This document shows, one piece after another, positions 48,894 to 58,483 of a stretch of DNA of 64,000 nucleotides (position 1 is the first letter of the stretch; each line of letters opens with the position of its first letter). The position numbers were made by a program, and so were the translations under genes. The notes under the pieces are model-generated. The model saw only the letters and a list, made by a program, of their open reading frames with translations, searched no databases and was not told the origin of the DNA. Origin of the DNA: Psychroserpens jangbogonensis (lineage in GTDB: Bacteria; Bacteroidota; Bacteroidia; Flavobacteriales; Flavobacteriaceae); NCBI RefSeq assembly GCF_000797465.1, contig NZ_JSWG01000008.1:186001-250000 (forward strand), written 5' to 3'.

Positions 48894-51743
48894 ATGAATA
48901 CAGCAGATTTTTCACTTCGTCACATTGGTCCTAGAGAAGAGGATCAAAAGCAAATGTTACAAAAGGTTGGTGTGGATTCTATGGAACAATTACTCCATGA
49001 AACAATTCCAGACGGCATTCGTTTAAAATCAGAATTAGATCTTGACGAACCAATGAGCGAGCAAGAATATTTGCTCCACATTTACAATCTTTCAAAGAAA
49101 AACAAAGTTTTCAAAACATATATAGGTTTAGGTTACCACCCAACCATTATGCCTGCTGTAATTCAACGTAATATTTTAGAAAATCCAGGTTGGTATACTG
49201 CTTATACTCCATACCAAGCAGAAATTGCACAAGGTCGTTTAGAAGCTTTGTTGAATTTCCAAACCATGGTTACTGAACTTACTGGAATGGAAATTGCTAA
49301 CGCATCACTTTTAGATGAAAGTACTGCTGTAGCAGAAGCAATGAGTTTATTGTTTTCTGTTCGTGAAAGAGATCAAAAAAAGGCTGGAATAAATAAGTTT
49401 TTTGTTTCTGAAAACATCCTTCCGCAGACACTATCCTTATTGCAAACTAGATCTGCTCCAATTGGTATTGAATTAGTTATTGGTAAAGAAGAAGACTTCG
49501 ATTTTACTGAAGATTTCTTTGGTGCTATTTTACAGTACCCAGGAAAACATGGGCAAATAACTGACATTAAATCATTTATAGAAAAAGCAAATTCATCTCG
49601 TATAAAAGTCGCTGTTGCTGCGGATATCATGAGCTTAGTTAAACTTGAAGCTCCTGGTAAATTTGGTGCAGATGTCGTAGTTGGTACCACACAACGTTTT
49701 GGTATCCCTATGGGTTATGGTGGTCCACATGCCGCTTACTTTGCAACTAAAGAAGCATATAAAAGAGATATTCCAGGTCGTATTATTGGTGTGACTAAGG
49801 ATGCGAACGGAAATAGAGCTTTGCGTATGGCACTACAAACTCGTGAGCAACATATAAAACGTGACAAAGCAACATCAAACATTTGTACTGCTCAGGTTTT
49901 ACTTGCTGTAATGGCTGGAATGTATACAGTATATCATGGACCAAAAGGTTTAGAATTTATTGCTAATAACATCCATAATAAAGCAGTTACTGTATCAAAT
50001 GCAATTCAAGATTTAGGATTTGAACAAACGAATAGTTCATTTTTTGATACACTTCACTTTAAAGCAGATGTAAATGCTATAAAAGCAGAAGCAGAAAGCA
50101 AAAAAATGAACTTCCATTATCCTAATGCACATGAGGTTGTGTTATCGATAAATGAACCTACAACTCTTGAGGAGCTAAATAAAATAGTTGCAATTTTCGC
50201 GAAAAGCATAAAGAAAGAAGCTACCAAAATTGGTAAACTTTCAGATGAAAACGCAATTGATAGTCCATTGAGACGTCAATCTACATTTTTACAAGAACCT
50301 GTATTTAATTCGCATCATTCTGAAACAGAATTAATGCGCTACATCAAACAATTAGAACGAAAGGATTTAGCTCTAAATCATTCCATGATCTCATTAGGCT
50401 CATGTACTATGAAACTTAATGCAGCTTCTGAAATGCTACCTTTAAGCTGGTTTAAATGGGGGAAAATTCATCCCTTTGCACCAATTGAGCAAACTAAAGG
50501 CTATCAAACCGTTTTAAAAGAGTTAGAAGACCAACTAACAGAGATTACAGGATTTGCTGGCACATCTTTGCAACCTAATTCGGGAGCTCAAGGCGAATTT
50601 GCAGGATTAATGGTTATAAGAGCGTATCACGAATCTCGTGACGAAAAACATAGAAACATTTGTATTATTCCATCATCTGCACACGGAACAAATCCAGCAA
50701 GTGCAGTAATGGCAGGAATGAAAGTAGTAGTTACAAAATCTACTGAAGAAGGAAATATTGATGTTGATGATTTAAGAGAGAAAGCCGAGCTACATAAAGA
50801 CAATCTTGCAGCACTTATGGTTACTTATCCTTCAACACATGGTGTTTATGAAGCTTCAATAAAAGACATTACTCAAATTATTCATGATAATGGTGGGCAA
50901 GTTTATATGGATGGCGCAAACATGAATGCTCAAGTAGGATTAACTAATCCTGGAAACATTGGTGCAGATGTTTGTCATCTTAACTTACACAAAACATTTG
51001 CAATACCTCATGGAGGTGGTGGACCAGGTGTAGGACCAATATGTGTTGCAAAACAATTGGTTCCTTTTTTACCAGGAAATCCATTAGTGAAAACTGGAGG
51101 AAAGCAAGCTATTACGGCAATTTCTGCTGCTCCTTTTGGCTCTTCATTAGCATGTTTAATTTCATATGGTTACATCAAAATGTTAGGTGCATCAGGATTA
51201 AAACGCTCTACTGAAGTTGCAATTCTTAATGCTAATTATATCAAGAAACGCTTAGAAGGGTCTTATGAAACATTGTATTCTGGAGAACTTGGACGTGCTG
51301 CTCATGAAATGATAATCGACTGCAGGCCTTTTAAAGTTAATGGTGTTGAAGTTGTAGATATCGCAAAACGTTTAATGGATTATGGTTTTCATGCTCCAAC
51401 GGTATCATTCCCTGTTGCAGGAACTATGATGATTGAACCTACAGAAAGTGAAAGCAAGCAAGAAATGGATCGTTTTTGTGATGCTATGATTTCTATTAGA
51501 CATGAAATTGATAGCGTATCTAAAGACGATAATAATAACATGCTGAAAAACGCACCACATACCATGAGTATGATAACTGATGATGAATGGTTACTGCCTT
51601 ATACTCGTCAGCAAGCGGCTTTCCCACTAGACTATGTAAGAGATAACAAATTTTGGCCAAGTGTTCGTCGAGTAGACGATGCCTATGGCGACAGAAATTT
51701 AATTTGTACTTGTGCTCCAATTGAAGCTTACATGGAGGCTTAA
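48894..51743 (+). CDS. gcvP: Glycine dehydrogenase (decarboxylating), P protein
   Basis: A single-chain 949-residue glycine decarboxylase, the PLP enzyme of the glycine cleavage system, which strips CO2 from glycine and hands the aminomethyl group to the H protein. It has the duplicated fold-type I layout: N-terminal half with FIGLGYHPT-like YIGLGYHPTIMPAVIQRNILENPGWYTAYTPYQAEIAQGRLE, and C-terminal half with SSAHGTNPASA and the PLP Lys700 in HLNLHKTFAIPHGGGGPGVGP. The ending RVDDAYGDRNLICTCAP is standard. Other cleavage-system genes (gcvT, gcvH) are not in view. It ends before a long hairpin at 51770. Confidence 0.97.
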   Translation: MNTADFSLRHIGPREEDQKQMLQKVGVDSMEQLLHETIPDGIRLKSELDLDEPMSEQEYLLHIYNLSKKNKVFKTYIGLGYHPTIMPAVIQRNILENPGWYTAYTPYQAEIAQGRLEALLNFQTMVTELTGMEIANASLLDESTAVAEAMSLLFSVRERDQKKAGINKFFVSENILPQTLSLLQTRSAPIGIELVIGKEEDFDFTEDFFGAILQYPGKHGQITDIKSFIEKANSSRIKVAVAADIMSLVKLEAPGKFGADVVVGTTQRFGIPMGYGGPHAAYFATKEAYKRDIPGRIIGVTKDANGNRALRMALQTREQHIKRDKATSNICTAQVLLAVMAGMYTVYHGPKGLEFIANNIHNKAVTVSNAIQDLGFEQTNSSFFDTLHFKADVNAIKAEAESKKMNFHYPNAHEVVLSINEPTTLEELNKIVAIFAKSIKKEATKIGKLSDENAIDSPLRRQSTFLQEPVFNSHHSETELMRYIKQLERKDLALNHSMISLGSCTMKLNAASEMLPLSWFKWGKIHPFAPIEQTKGYQTVLKELEDQLTEITGFAGTSLQPNSGAQGEFAGLMVIRAYHESRDEKHRNICIIPSSAHGTNPASAVMAGMKVVVTKSTEEGNIDVDDLREKAELHKDNLAALMVTYPSTHGVYEASIKDITQIIHDNGGQVYMDGANMNAQVGLTNPGNIGADVCHLNLHKTFAIPHGGGGPGVGPICVAKQLVPFLPGNPLVKTGGKQAITAISAAPFGSSLACLISYGYIKMLGASGLKRSTEVAILNANYIKKRLEGSYETLYSGELGRAAHEMIIDCRPFKVNGVEVVDIAKRLMDYGFHAPTVSFPVAGTMMIEPTESESKQEMDRFCDAMISIRHEIDSVSKDDNNNMLKNAPHTMSMITDDEWLLPYTRQQAAFPLDYVRDNKFWPSVRRVDDAYGDRNLICTCAPIEAYMEA

Positions 51744-51769
51744 TTCAAGCGTTTGAACATCGTAAAAAC

Positions 51770-51817
51770 AAAAGGCAAAATATTAACGTTTCATTTAATG
51801 TTAGTATATTGCCTTTT
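51770..51817 (+). terminator. Long imperfect hairpin after gcvP
   Basis: AAAAGGCAA (51770-51778) pairs with TTGCCTTTT (51809-51817), with further internal pairing (TTAAC with GTTA), forming a long stem 27 bases after the gcvP stop. The flanking A and T runs fit a terminator, though the stem is long and has bulges. Confidence 0.65.
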
Positions 51818-51851
51818 AACATTTATGATTCTAAATCAGAAATCACAATTT

Positions 51852-52910
51852 ATGAGTATTAAGATAACAGGTACTGGAAGTTTTATTCCTAGTCGTATTG
51901 AAAAGAACGAAGATTTCTATAACCATGAATTTTTAAATGCAGATGGTTCAACGATTAATAGTCCAAATGAAATTATCGTTGATAAATTTAAAGCCATTAC
52001 AGGAATTCAGGAAAGGCGTTATATAAAATCTGACCTATTAAATTCTGATATTGCCTTTTTTGCAGCTGAAAAAACTATCGCTGATGCTAAAATTGACAAA
52101 GAAACATTAGATTATATCATTGTTGCTCACAACTATGGTGATGTTAAACATAATGCAGAACAAAGTGATACTGTACCTAGTATAGCCTCAAGAGTAAAGC
52201 ATTTATTAAAAATTAAAAATCCAAAATGTGTTGGTTATGATTTACTGTTTGGATGTCCTGGATGGATAGAAGGTGTGATTCAAGCAAAAGCATTTATTTC
52301 ATCAGGTATCGCAAAACGATGCTTAGTTATTGGTACTGAGACTCTATCTCGTGTTGTTGACAAACATGATCGTGATTCTATGATTTATAGTGATGGCGCA
52401 GGTGCTGTTATTGTTGAAGAATCTGAAGAAGATGGTGGAATTATAGCTCACGAAACTGCCACATTCACATATGATGAAGCGCATTTTATATACTTTGGTG
52501 AAACCAATCATCCAGAGATCACAGATCAACGTAGATATATTAAAATGTATGGTCGCAAGATTTATGAATTTGCTTTAACTAATGTACCTCTAGCCTTAAA
52601 ATCATGCTTAGAAAAAAGTGGTTACGGTATTAATGATGTTAAAAAAATATTGATTCATCAAGCCAATGAAAAAATGGATGAAGCCATCGTTAAACGATTT
52701 TATAAGCTTCATAATATGGAAATGCCAGAAGGCATTATGCCAATGACCATAAACACTCTTGGAAATTCTAGTGTAGCAACCGTACCTACGTTGTATGATA
52801 TGATTTTGAAAGGTAAACTTGAAAATCAAGAAATCAATAAAGGTGATGTGATATTGTTTGCAAGTGTTGGTGCTGGAATGAATATTAATGCAATTGTTTA
52901 CAAGCATTAA
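51852..52910 (+). CDS. 3-oxoacyl-ACP synthase III (FabH-like) family protein
   Basis: A 352-residue thiolase-fold enzyme. The start at 51852 fits the family beginning MSIKITGTGSFIPSRI; upstream ATG and TTG codons would add a hydrophobic extension not seen in the family. The catalytic triad is present: Cys135 in LLFGCPGW, His269 in ILIHQANEK and Asn305 in NTLGNSSVATVP. Members of this KAS III group start fatty-acid or polyketide chains or make special acyl products. This one is not next to other fatty-acid genes but directly before proC, and the substrate is unknown. The Trp after Cys-Pro-Gly is characteristic of the initiator type. Confidence 0.88.
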   Translation: MSIKITGTGSFIPSRIEKNEDFYNHEFLNADGSTINSPNEIIVDKFKAITGIQERRYIKSDLLNSDIAFFAAEKTIADAKIDKETLDYIIVAHNYGDVKHNAEQSDTVPSIASRVKHLLKIKNPKCVGYDLLFGCPGWIEGVIQAKAFISSGIAKRCLVIGTETLSRVVDKHDRDSMIYSDGAGAVIVEESEEDGGIIAHETATFTYDEAHFIYFGETNHPEITDQRRYIKMYGRKIYEFALTNVPLALKSCLEKSGYGINDVKKILIHQANEKMDEAIVKRFYKLHNMEMPEGIMPMTINTLGNSSVATVPTLYDMILKGKLENQEINKGDVILFASVGAGMNINAIVYKH

Positions 52911-52911
52911 A

Positions 52912-53700
52912 ATGGACAAAAAGATTGCAATTATTGGTGGAGGAAACTTAGGTCAAGCAATTGCTTCTGGTTTATTATCAGAAAATTTCAAAGCTTCAAA
53001 TCTTACAATTACACGGCATAAAACCGATTTATTATCTGATTTTAAAGATCAAGGTATTGAAGTTACATCTAATAATGTTGATGCTGTAAAAACATCCCAA
53101 ATTATAATTATTGCTGTAAAACCTTATAAGATTGAATCTGTATTAAAAGAAGTTTCATCTCATATTACTAAAGAGCATTTAATAATTTCTGTAGTAAGTG
53201 ATTTTACAATTGAAGCTATTAACACAAATCTTCAATCCTCTCCTGTAATATTTAGAGCCATGCCTAATACGGCGTCTTCCGTTAATGAATCTATGACTTG
53301 CATTGCATCACATAATGCTTCAGAAGAAGACACTAAAACAGTAACTTCTATTTTTAATTCTTTAGGAGAAACCATAAGAATCGACGAACAACTCATGGAT
53401 GCTGCAACGGTTCTAGGTGCTTGTGGAATTGCTTATGTTCTCCGTTTTATAAGAGGGATGATTCAAGGTGGAATTGAAATAGGTTTTGATGCAAAAACTG
53501 CAACGCAAATTGCCACACAAACCGTTAAAGGAGCAAGTGAGCTTTTATTGCAAAAAGGAAATCATCCAGAAGCTGAGATTGATAAGGTAACAACTCCAAA
53601 AGGTTGTACAATTGCAGGTTTAAACGAAATGGAGCATCAAGGATTTAGTTCGGCATTAATTAAAGGGATTAAAACCTCATATGATAATATTTCAGATTAA
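52912..53700 (+). CDS. proC: Pyrroline-5-carboxylate reductase
   Basis: A 262-residue NAD(P)H enzyme that makes proline from pyrroline-5-carboxylate. The start at 52912 is chosen because MDKKIAIIGGGNLGQAIASGL is the usual beginning; an ATG eight codons earlier lies inside the upstream gene. It has the Rossmann motif GGGNLGQAIASG, VIFRAMPNTASSVNESMT in the middle and the C-terminal dimer region DKVTTPKGCTIAGLNEMEHQGF. Its first codon is one base after the KAS III gene stop, and its stop overlaps the start of a methyltransferase gene, so the three are co-transcribed. Confidence 0.95.
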   Translation: MDKKIAIIGGGNLGQAIASGLLSENFKASNLTITRHKTDLLSDFKDQGIEVTSNNVDAVKTSQIIIIAVKPYKIESVLKEVSSHITKEHLIISVVSDFTIEAINTNLQSSPVIFRAMPNTASSVNESMTCIASHNASEEDTKTVTSIFNSLGETIRIDEQLMDAATVLGACGIAYVLRFIRGMIQGGIEIGFDAKTATQIATQTVKGASELLLQKGNHPEAEIDKVTTPKGCTIAGLNEMEHQGFSSALIKGIKTSYDNISD

Positions 53701-54230
53701 TGTACGAAAACAGCTATCCAAATAAACGATTTAAGCATACTGTTCAATTTCTAAAACAACACGTAACTACCTCAGAAACCATATTGGATTTAGGTGTTGA
53801 AAATCCATTATCTGATATTTTAAAAACCAATGGCTATTCAGTTAATAACACTTCAGGTTTAGATTTAGATTTAGATACTTCCGAAATAGAAAATTCGAAT
53901 ACTAAAGTAGTGACTGCATTTGAAATTTTCGAACACCTCCTCTCTCCTTTCACTGTTTTAAAATCGATTAAATCTGACAAACTAGTGGTTAGCATACCTC
54001 TTAAACTCTGGTTTGCATCAGCATACCGAAGTAAAACTGACATGAGAGACAGACACTATCATGAATTTGAAGATTGGCAATTTGATTGGCTATTGGAAAA
54101 ATCTGGCTGGAAGATAATGGCTTCAGAAAAATGGACTAATCCAACAAAAAAGATAGGAATTAGACCATTCCTTCGATTGTTTACTCCAAGATATTATATT
54201 GTTTATGCTGAAAGAATTTCTCAGTCTTAA
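53700..54230 (+). CDS. Short class I SAM methyltransferase-like protein
   Basis: A 176-residue protein with a methyltransferase-like fold. Motif I is partly kept: ETILDLGVENPLSDIL (with Val-Glu-Asn in place of the Gly-x-Gly loop), then GLDLDLDTSEI, and VVTAFEIFEHLLSPFTVLKSI, where Glu-Ile-Phe-Glu-His-Leu is the usual downstream strand-helix. The C-terminal HYHEFEDWQFDWLLEKSGWK and FTPRYYIVYAERIS resemble small SAM enzymes that act on sugars or quinones. The altered Gly-rich loop raises doubt about SAM binding. It overlaps the proC stop by one base and ends 63 bases before a glycosyltransferase gene. Confidence 0.7.
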   Translation: MYENSYPNKRFKHTVQFLKQHVTTSETILDLGVENPLSDILKTNGYSVNNTSGLDLDLDTSEIENSNTKVVTAFEIFEHLLSPFTVLKSIKSDKLVVSIPLKLWFASAYRSKTDMRDRHYHEFEDWQFDWLLEKSGWKIMASEKWTNPTKKIGIRPFLRLFTPRYYIVYAERISQS

Positions 54231-54293
54231 ATTCCAAAATCCAATACTGTTTCCGTAGTTTTGAAACTAAGTTTACTAAATTGAAATTTTTTA

Positions 54294-55148
54294 ATGAATT
54301 TCTACATCATCATTCCCGCTCATAATGAAGAAGATTCTATATCTCAAACTATAGAATCTCTGGTAAATCAAACCCTTTTACCAAAACGTATTGTAGTTGT
54401 AAATGATAACTCAACAGACAGTACACAGCGTATTATTCAAAAATATATTGATACTTATAAATTCATTTCATTAGTAAATAATAGCTCTTCTGACAAACAT
54501 TTACCAGGCAGTAAAATTATAAATGCATTTTATAAAGGTTATGAAACCCTTGACGACAATTATGATATCATTTGTAAATTTGATGCTGATTTGATTTTCC
54601 CTAATAATTATCTAGAACAATTAGCCATTCACTTTAATCAAGATAAACAGCTTGGAATGGCAGCTGGATTTTGTTATATCGAAAATAATCAGCAATGGGT
54701 TTTAGAAAATTTAACTCGAAAAGATCATATTCGTGGTGCACTAAAAGCTTACAGAAAAGACTGCTTTCTAAACATTGGAAAACTCAAATCTTCTATGGGT
54801 TGGGATACTGTAGATGAACTTTTAGCCCAGTACTATAATTGGACTATTTTAACCGATGAATCCTTAAAGATTAAACATTTAAAACCAACTGGAAGCAGCT
54901 ATAACAAAGCGTCAAAACACTTACAGGGTGAAGCTTTTTATAAAATGCGTTATGGCTTTTCAATTACTTTGATAACTGCTTTAAAAATGTCCTTAAAAAA
55001 GAGGAGTGCAACAGTTTTCAATAACTATATGAAAGGTTATTTTAAAGCAAAAAATTCTAACTTAGATTACCTTGTCACGAAAGATGAAGGCAAGTTTATT
55101 AGGAAATTAAGATGGAATGGGATTTTCGAAAAACTAAAGTTCAATTAA
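54294..55148 (+). CDS. Glycosyltransferase family 2
   Basis: A 284-residue GT-A glycosyltransferase. It starts with NFYIIIPAHNEEDSISQTIESL, has VVVNDNSTDSTQRII, the metal-binding D-x-D in ICKFDADLIFPNNYLE, and a later acceptor region MGWDTVDELLAQYYNWT. There is no membrane helix, so it is cytosolic or membrane-touching. The sugar and acceptor are unknown. It follows the methyltransferase and ends four bases into the convergent nuclease gene. Confidence 0.92.
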   Translation: MNFYIIIPAHNEEDSISQTIESLVNQTLLPKRIVVVNDNSTDSTQRIIQKYIDTYKFISLVNNSSSDKHLPGSKIINAFYKGYETLDDNYDIICKFDADLIFPNNYLEQLAIHFNQDKQLGMAAGFCYIENNQQWVLENLTRKDHIRGALKAYRKDCFLNIGKLKSSMGWDTVDELLAQYYNWTILTDESLKIKHLKPTGSSYNKASKHLQGEAFYKMRYGFSITLITALKMSLKKRSATVFNNYMKGYFKAKNSNLDYLVTKDEGKFIRKLRWNGIFEKLKFN

Positions 55149-55954
55149 TTAAAACTCCAACCTTTATAACTACTTGAAGCCTCCAGCCTATTTTCAATAC
55201 TATCGTCAAGTTCAGCGAAGAAATCTATACCTGTTAAGTCTTCAATCTCATCAATAGAAACTACAAACTTATACAAAGGTTGATTTGAATCTTTATGAGG
55301 CATTAAAAATGCAATCATTTTTGTGTTTCCCATATTATTATCAATCAGTACTTTATAAAACTGATTTGGCACACTTACATCCTCATCACCAATGGTTTTC
55401 ATCTGTCCTTTTAAAACACCTCCAGTAATTACAAAAACTCCATCATATTTTTTTGCCCAATACCTTACTTTCTGTTCAAGTGTATTCCAAACACCAGCAT
55501 TAAATTGATGTTCTTGCGGACTAATATTACTTGTTAAGAAGGTTTCATCATGTGCTTCTTTACTAAATCGTCTATCTCCAGCAGGACACAAATGTCCCCT
55601 ATCATAGCCCGATTTTTTATAATTCCTCCAATGTGCTGCTCCAGTTTTTACAGCCTTATCTATTTCAAAATAAGGGCGTTTCAAATTAGTATTAGATAAA
55701 TGTGATGCCTTCAATTCGTATGCAACCCATTCGGCTTGCTCATGAGGTTCGCTGTATGATAAGGAATAATTTTCATGATGTACAATTTGACCTGTTGTAC
55801 TAGATGGCAAGAAATACTCATTAGTATTTGTTTTAACTACTACTCCTTCTTCAATAATTTCTGTTGTTTCTTTGTCTTCAAGGACATATTCATAGCCAAA
55901 GACCAATAGAATAAGCAATATTGCTAAGACGGTATATAAAGATCGTTTATTCAA
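55145..55954 (-). CDS. DNA/RNA non-specific endonuclease (EndA/NucA family)
   Basis: A 269-residue nuclease. An N-terminal membrane or signal helix (about 7-23, YTVLAILLILLVFGYEY) is followed by a linker and the beta-beta-alpha-metal nuclease domain with the catalytic DRGHLCPAGDRRF (Asp118-Arg119-Gly120-His121), TFLTSNISPQEHQFNAGVWNTLEQKVRYWA (with the metal Asn) and VFVITGG. These are all the key residues of the EndA/NucA group, which cut DNA and RNA with Mg2+. The N-terminal helix suggests an envelope-anchored or periplasmic enzyme for nucleic-acid scavenging. It lies two bases downstream of pafA on the same strand, forming a nutrient-release pair. Confidence 0.94.
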   Translation of the reverse strand: MNKRSLYTVLAILLILLVFGYEYVLEDKETTEIIEEGVVVKTNTNEYFLPSSTTGQIVHHENYSLSYSEPHEQAEWVAYELKASHLSNTNLKRPYFEIDKAVKTGAAHWRNYKKSGYDRGHLCPAGDRRFSKEAHDETFLTSNISPQEHQFNAGVWNTLEQKVRYWAKKYDGVFVITGGVLKGQMKTIGDEDVSVPNQFYKVLIDNNMGNTKMIAFLMPHKDSNQPLYKFVVSIDEIEDLTGIDFFAELDDSIENRLEASSSYKGWSFN

Positions 55955-55956
55955 AA

Positions 55957-57639
55957 TTAATCTATTACAAATTCTAAAGGCTGACCTATTGATGCATTTG
56001 GAAAACTAATTCCTAATAGCGCAGACATGGTTGGCGCAATGTCAGTGATATTTGTTCGCTTTAAAGTCTCTCCTTGCTTTATTCCTTTTCCAAAAAACAA
56101 AAGCGGAACATGTGTATCATAATTATATCCTGAATGATGATCTGTACCTGTTCTGTTCCAGCTACTATCTTTAAATACTTCCGGATTAAAAGTAAATAGA
56201 ATATCTCCAGATCGTTTTTGATTGTGACCCCTAAACAACAATCTCTCTTGATAACCTGAAGATTCTGGGAATCGGTTTATTTCTGAAGTTATATAAACAG
56301 TACTAATGAGTTTGTAGGTCAACAATTTACGTGACACTACGGACTTCAATTCTTGAATATCAATGTTATGCTCTTCCATTTTTTGATGGTCTAAAAAAAT
56401 CTGGTTATTAATTCTACTTAAGGCCAAATTTGAAACTTTATAGGTGTCAAATAATTTATCGTTTACATCTTTTAGCATAGCATTTAAATCAAACAATCCT
56501 GATGGGATTTTGTTGTCTTCTAAATAGGAAGGCACATGAGGAGCGCCATGGTCTGAAGTTAAAAAGACTGTATACTCACCTTTTCCAACTTGTTGATCAA
56601 GAGCATTAAATAAACGTTCAAGTTCAAGATCTAAACGCAAATAGGTGTCTTCGACTTCTATAGAGTTTGGCCCATAATCATGACCAACCTTATCTGTACT
56701 TGAGTAGCTAACCGTTAATACATCTGTAATATTATCTTTTCCTAATTGTTCAGCTTCAATGGCTTTTAAAGTGAAATCGGTTGTGAGAGTATTTCCAAAA
56801 GGAGAATTTGCTACAACATGAAAACCGCCATTTTCAGTTTTTAACTCCGCTAAGTCGTGAGGAAAACTTGATTGTTTTTCTCCTTTCAATACTCGTTCGT
56901 ACCTGTTTGCATCTGTTCCGCTTTCTTTATATGAATTGATATCATAAAGAGTATTCCACGTTTTAAAATAACGTTTTGCAGTTCCTTTTTCATTAAACTC
57001 ATCTACCCATTTTGGAAGTGACTCCATATAAAATGTGCTTGAGATCCAGTTCCCTTTTCCATCATGATCATAATCCCACCAATAGGCAGCGTTCGCTGAA
57101 TGTCCAGCAGACAAAATAGCTCCTCTATGCTTTACAGAAATTCCAATCGTTTTTCCTCTCATTTGAGTAAACAATCGATTTTCATCGGCAAAGGTGGATG
57201 CTAGCATTTGTACTGGAGACTTCTTGCCATCATTACTTAATGTACCCAATGACTCTACAGAATTATCTTCAACACAATTCACATTTCGTTTTAATTCTTT
57301 ATCGAACCAATCATTACCTATAATACCATGATATTTAGGAGTAGTTCCTGTAAATACAGAAGTATGTCCAGGACCCGTTTTAGTCGGTATAAAATTAAAA
57401 TGATTGTTTTTACAATTAAAACCTTCGTTGATCATACGCTTAAATCCGCCTTCTCCAAACCTATTATAAAATCTAGTAAGGTAATCGTAACGCATTTGAT
57501 CAACTACAATCCCTACAACTAGTTTAGGACTGCTTGTTTCAAAAGTCGTACTTTTCTCTACAGTTGAAATTCTGTTTTGAGCATTAAAACTTGAAGCTAT
57601 AAAAACTGTAAAAGCAAAGACTAAAAAGTTCTTTATCAT
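55957..57639 (-). CDS. pafA: PafA-type alkaline phosphatase
   Basis: A 560-residue secreted phosphatase of the PafA branch of the alkaline-phosphatase superfamily. A signal peptide (FLVFAFTVFIASSFNAQ) precedes the core: VVGIVVDQMRYDYLTRF with metal Asp47, PTKTGPGHTSVFTGTTPKYHGI containing the nucleophile Thr88, TSDHGAPHVPS for the second metal site and GTDHHSGYNYDTHVPLLFF near the end. PafA releases phosphate from many organic esters and is constitutive in Bacteroidota. It is transcribed with the downstream nuclease gene (two-base gap), which fits joint scavenging of phosphate from nucleic acids. Its promoter is a minus-strand TATTTTTG at 57660-57667. Confidence 0.93.
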   Translation of the reverse strand: MIKNFLVFAFTVFIASSFNAQNRISTVEKSTTFETSSPKLVVGIVVDQMRYDYLTRFYNRFGEGGFKRMINEGFNCKNNHFNFIPTKTGPGHTSVFTGTTPKYHGIIGNDWFDKELKRNVNCVEDNSVESLGTLSNDGKKSPVQMLASTFADENRLFTQMRGKTIGISVKHRGAILSAGHSANAAYWWDYDHDGKGNWISSTFYMESLPKWVDEFNEKGTAKRYFKTWNTLYDINSYKESGTDANRYERVLKGEKQSSFPHDLAELKTENGGFHVVANSPFGNTLTTDFTLKAIEAEQLGKDNITDVLTVSYSSTDKVGHDYGPNSIEVEDTYLRLDLELERLFNALDQQVGKGEYTVFLTSDHGAPHVPSYLEDNKIPSGLFDLNAMLKDVNDKLFDTYKVSNLALSRINNQIFLDHQKMEEHNIDIQELKSVVSRKLLTYKLISTVYITSEINRFPESSGYQERLLFRGHNQKRSGDILFTFNPEVFKDSSWNRTGTDHHSGYNYDTHVPLLFFGKGIKQGETLKRTNITDIAPTMSALLGISFPNASIGQPLEFVID

Positions 57640-57659
57640 TGTATTTGTATTTCTAACTC

Positions 57660-57667
57660 CAAAAATA
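57660..57667 (-). promoter_or_regulatory. -7 element of the pafA-nuclease operon
   Basis: Minus-strand TATTTTTG, exact match to TAnnTTTG, 21 bases before the pafA start; no good -33 box and no Pho-box-like repeat was seen. Confidence 0.45.
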
Positions 57668-57745
57668 CAGATTTTAGAACATCGCAGTTTAAAATTAAGG
57701 TTAAATAAGATTAGTTTTTTTACTTTAGCATAATCAAATTACACT

Positions 57746-58483
57746 ATGCAATACCTTCATAATATTGGCACCTATTTTTTAATGATTGCTGAGATGTTTC
57801 GCAAACCTACCAAATGGTCTGTAATGCGAACACTTATCTTGAAAGATATTGACGACCTTATAATTGGTTCTTTAGGTATTGTAGCGTTCATTTCATTTTT
57901 TGTTGGTGGTGTAGTTACTATTCAAACAGCATTAAATATTAGCAACCCATTAATTCCTAAATATTTAGTTGGTTTTGCTACTAGACAGTCAGTAATATTA
58001 GAATTTGCACCTACATTTATTTCCATAATTATGGCAGGTAAAGTGGGGTCATTTATCACATCAAGCATTGGCACAATGCGAGTTACCGAGCAAATTGATG
58101 CTTTAGAAGTGATGGGTATTAACGCATTAAATTACTTAGTGTTTCCAAAGTTCATTGCCCTAATGCTATATCCTTTTGTAATTTCTATTGCAATGTTTTT
58201 GGGTGTTATAGGCGGAATGGCTGCCTGTGTTTATGGTGGCTTTAGTACTTTAGAAGATTACATTACTGGTGTACAAACCGATTTTATACCATTTCATATT
58301 GCATATGCCTTTATAAAAACGATTGTTTTTGCTTTTCTATTAGCAACAATTCCGTCGTACTATGGTTTTTATATGCGAGGTGGTGCACTAGAAGTTGGTA
58401 AAGCCAGTACATCATCATTTGTTTGGACAAGTGTCATGATTATTTTATTAAACTATATATTAACCCAAATGCTTTTGAGCTAA
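57746..58483 (+). CDS. ABC transporter permease MlaE-type
   Basis: A 245-residue MlaE-family permease of the phospholipid (MCE) transporter. It has about five hydrophobic segments: VAFISFFVGGVVTIQTALNI, the conserved LGFATRQSVILEFAPTFISIIMAGKVGSFITSSIGTMRVTEQIDALEVMGINALNYLVFPKFIALM core with the EQIDALEVMG motif of the family, and VFAFLLATIPSYYGFYMRGGALEVG. It sits in the inner membrane and works with MlaF ATPase and MCE protein MlaD to keep outer-membrane lipid asymmetry. The next gene (mlaF) overlaps its stop by one base (TAATG). No MlaD or MlaB gene is seen next to it. Confidence 0.93.
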   Translation: MQYLHNIGTYFLMIAEMFRKPTKWSVMRTLILKDIDDLIIGSLGIVAFISFFVGGVVTIQTALNISNPLIPKYLVGFATRQSVILEFAPTFISIIMAGKVGSFITSSIGTMRVTEQIDALEVMGINALNYLVFPKFIALMLYPFVISIAMFLGVIGGMAACVYGGFSTLEDYITGVQTDFIPFHIAYAFIKTIVFAFLLATIPSYYGFYMRGGALEVGKASTSSFVWTSVMIILLNYILTQMLLS

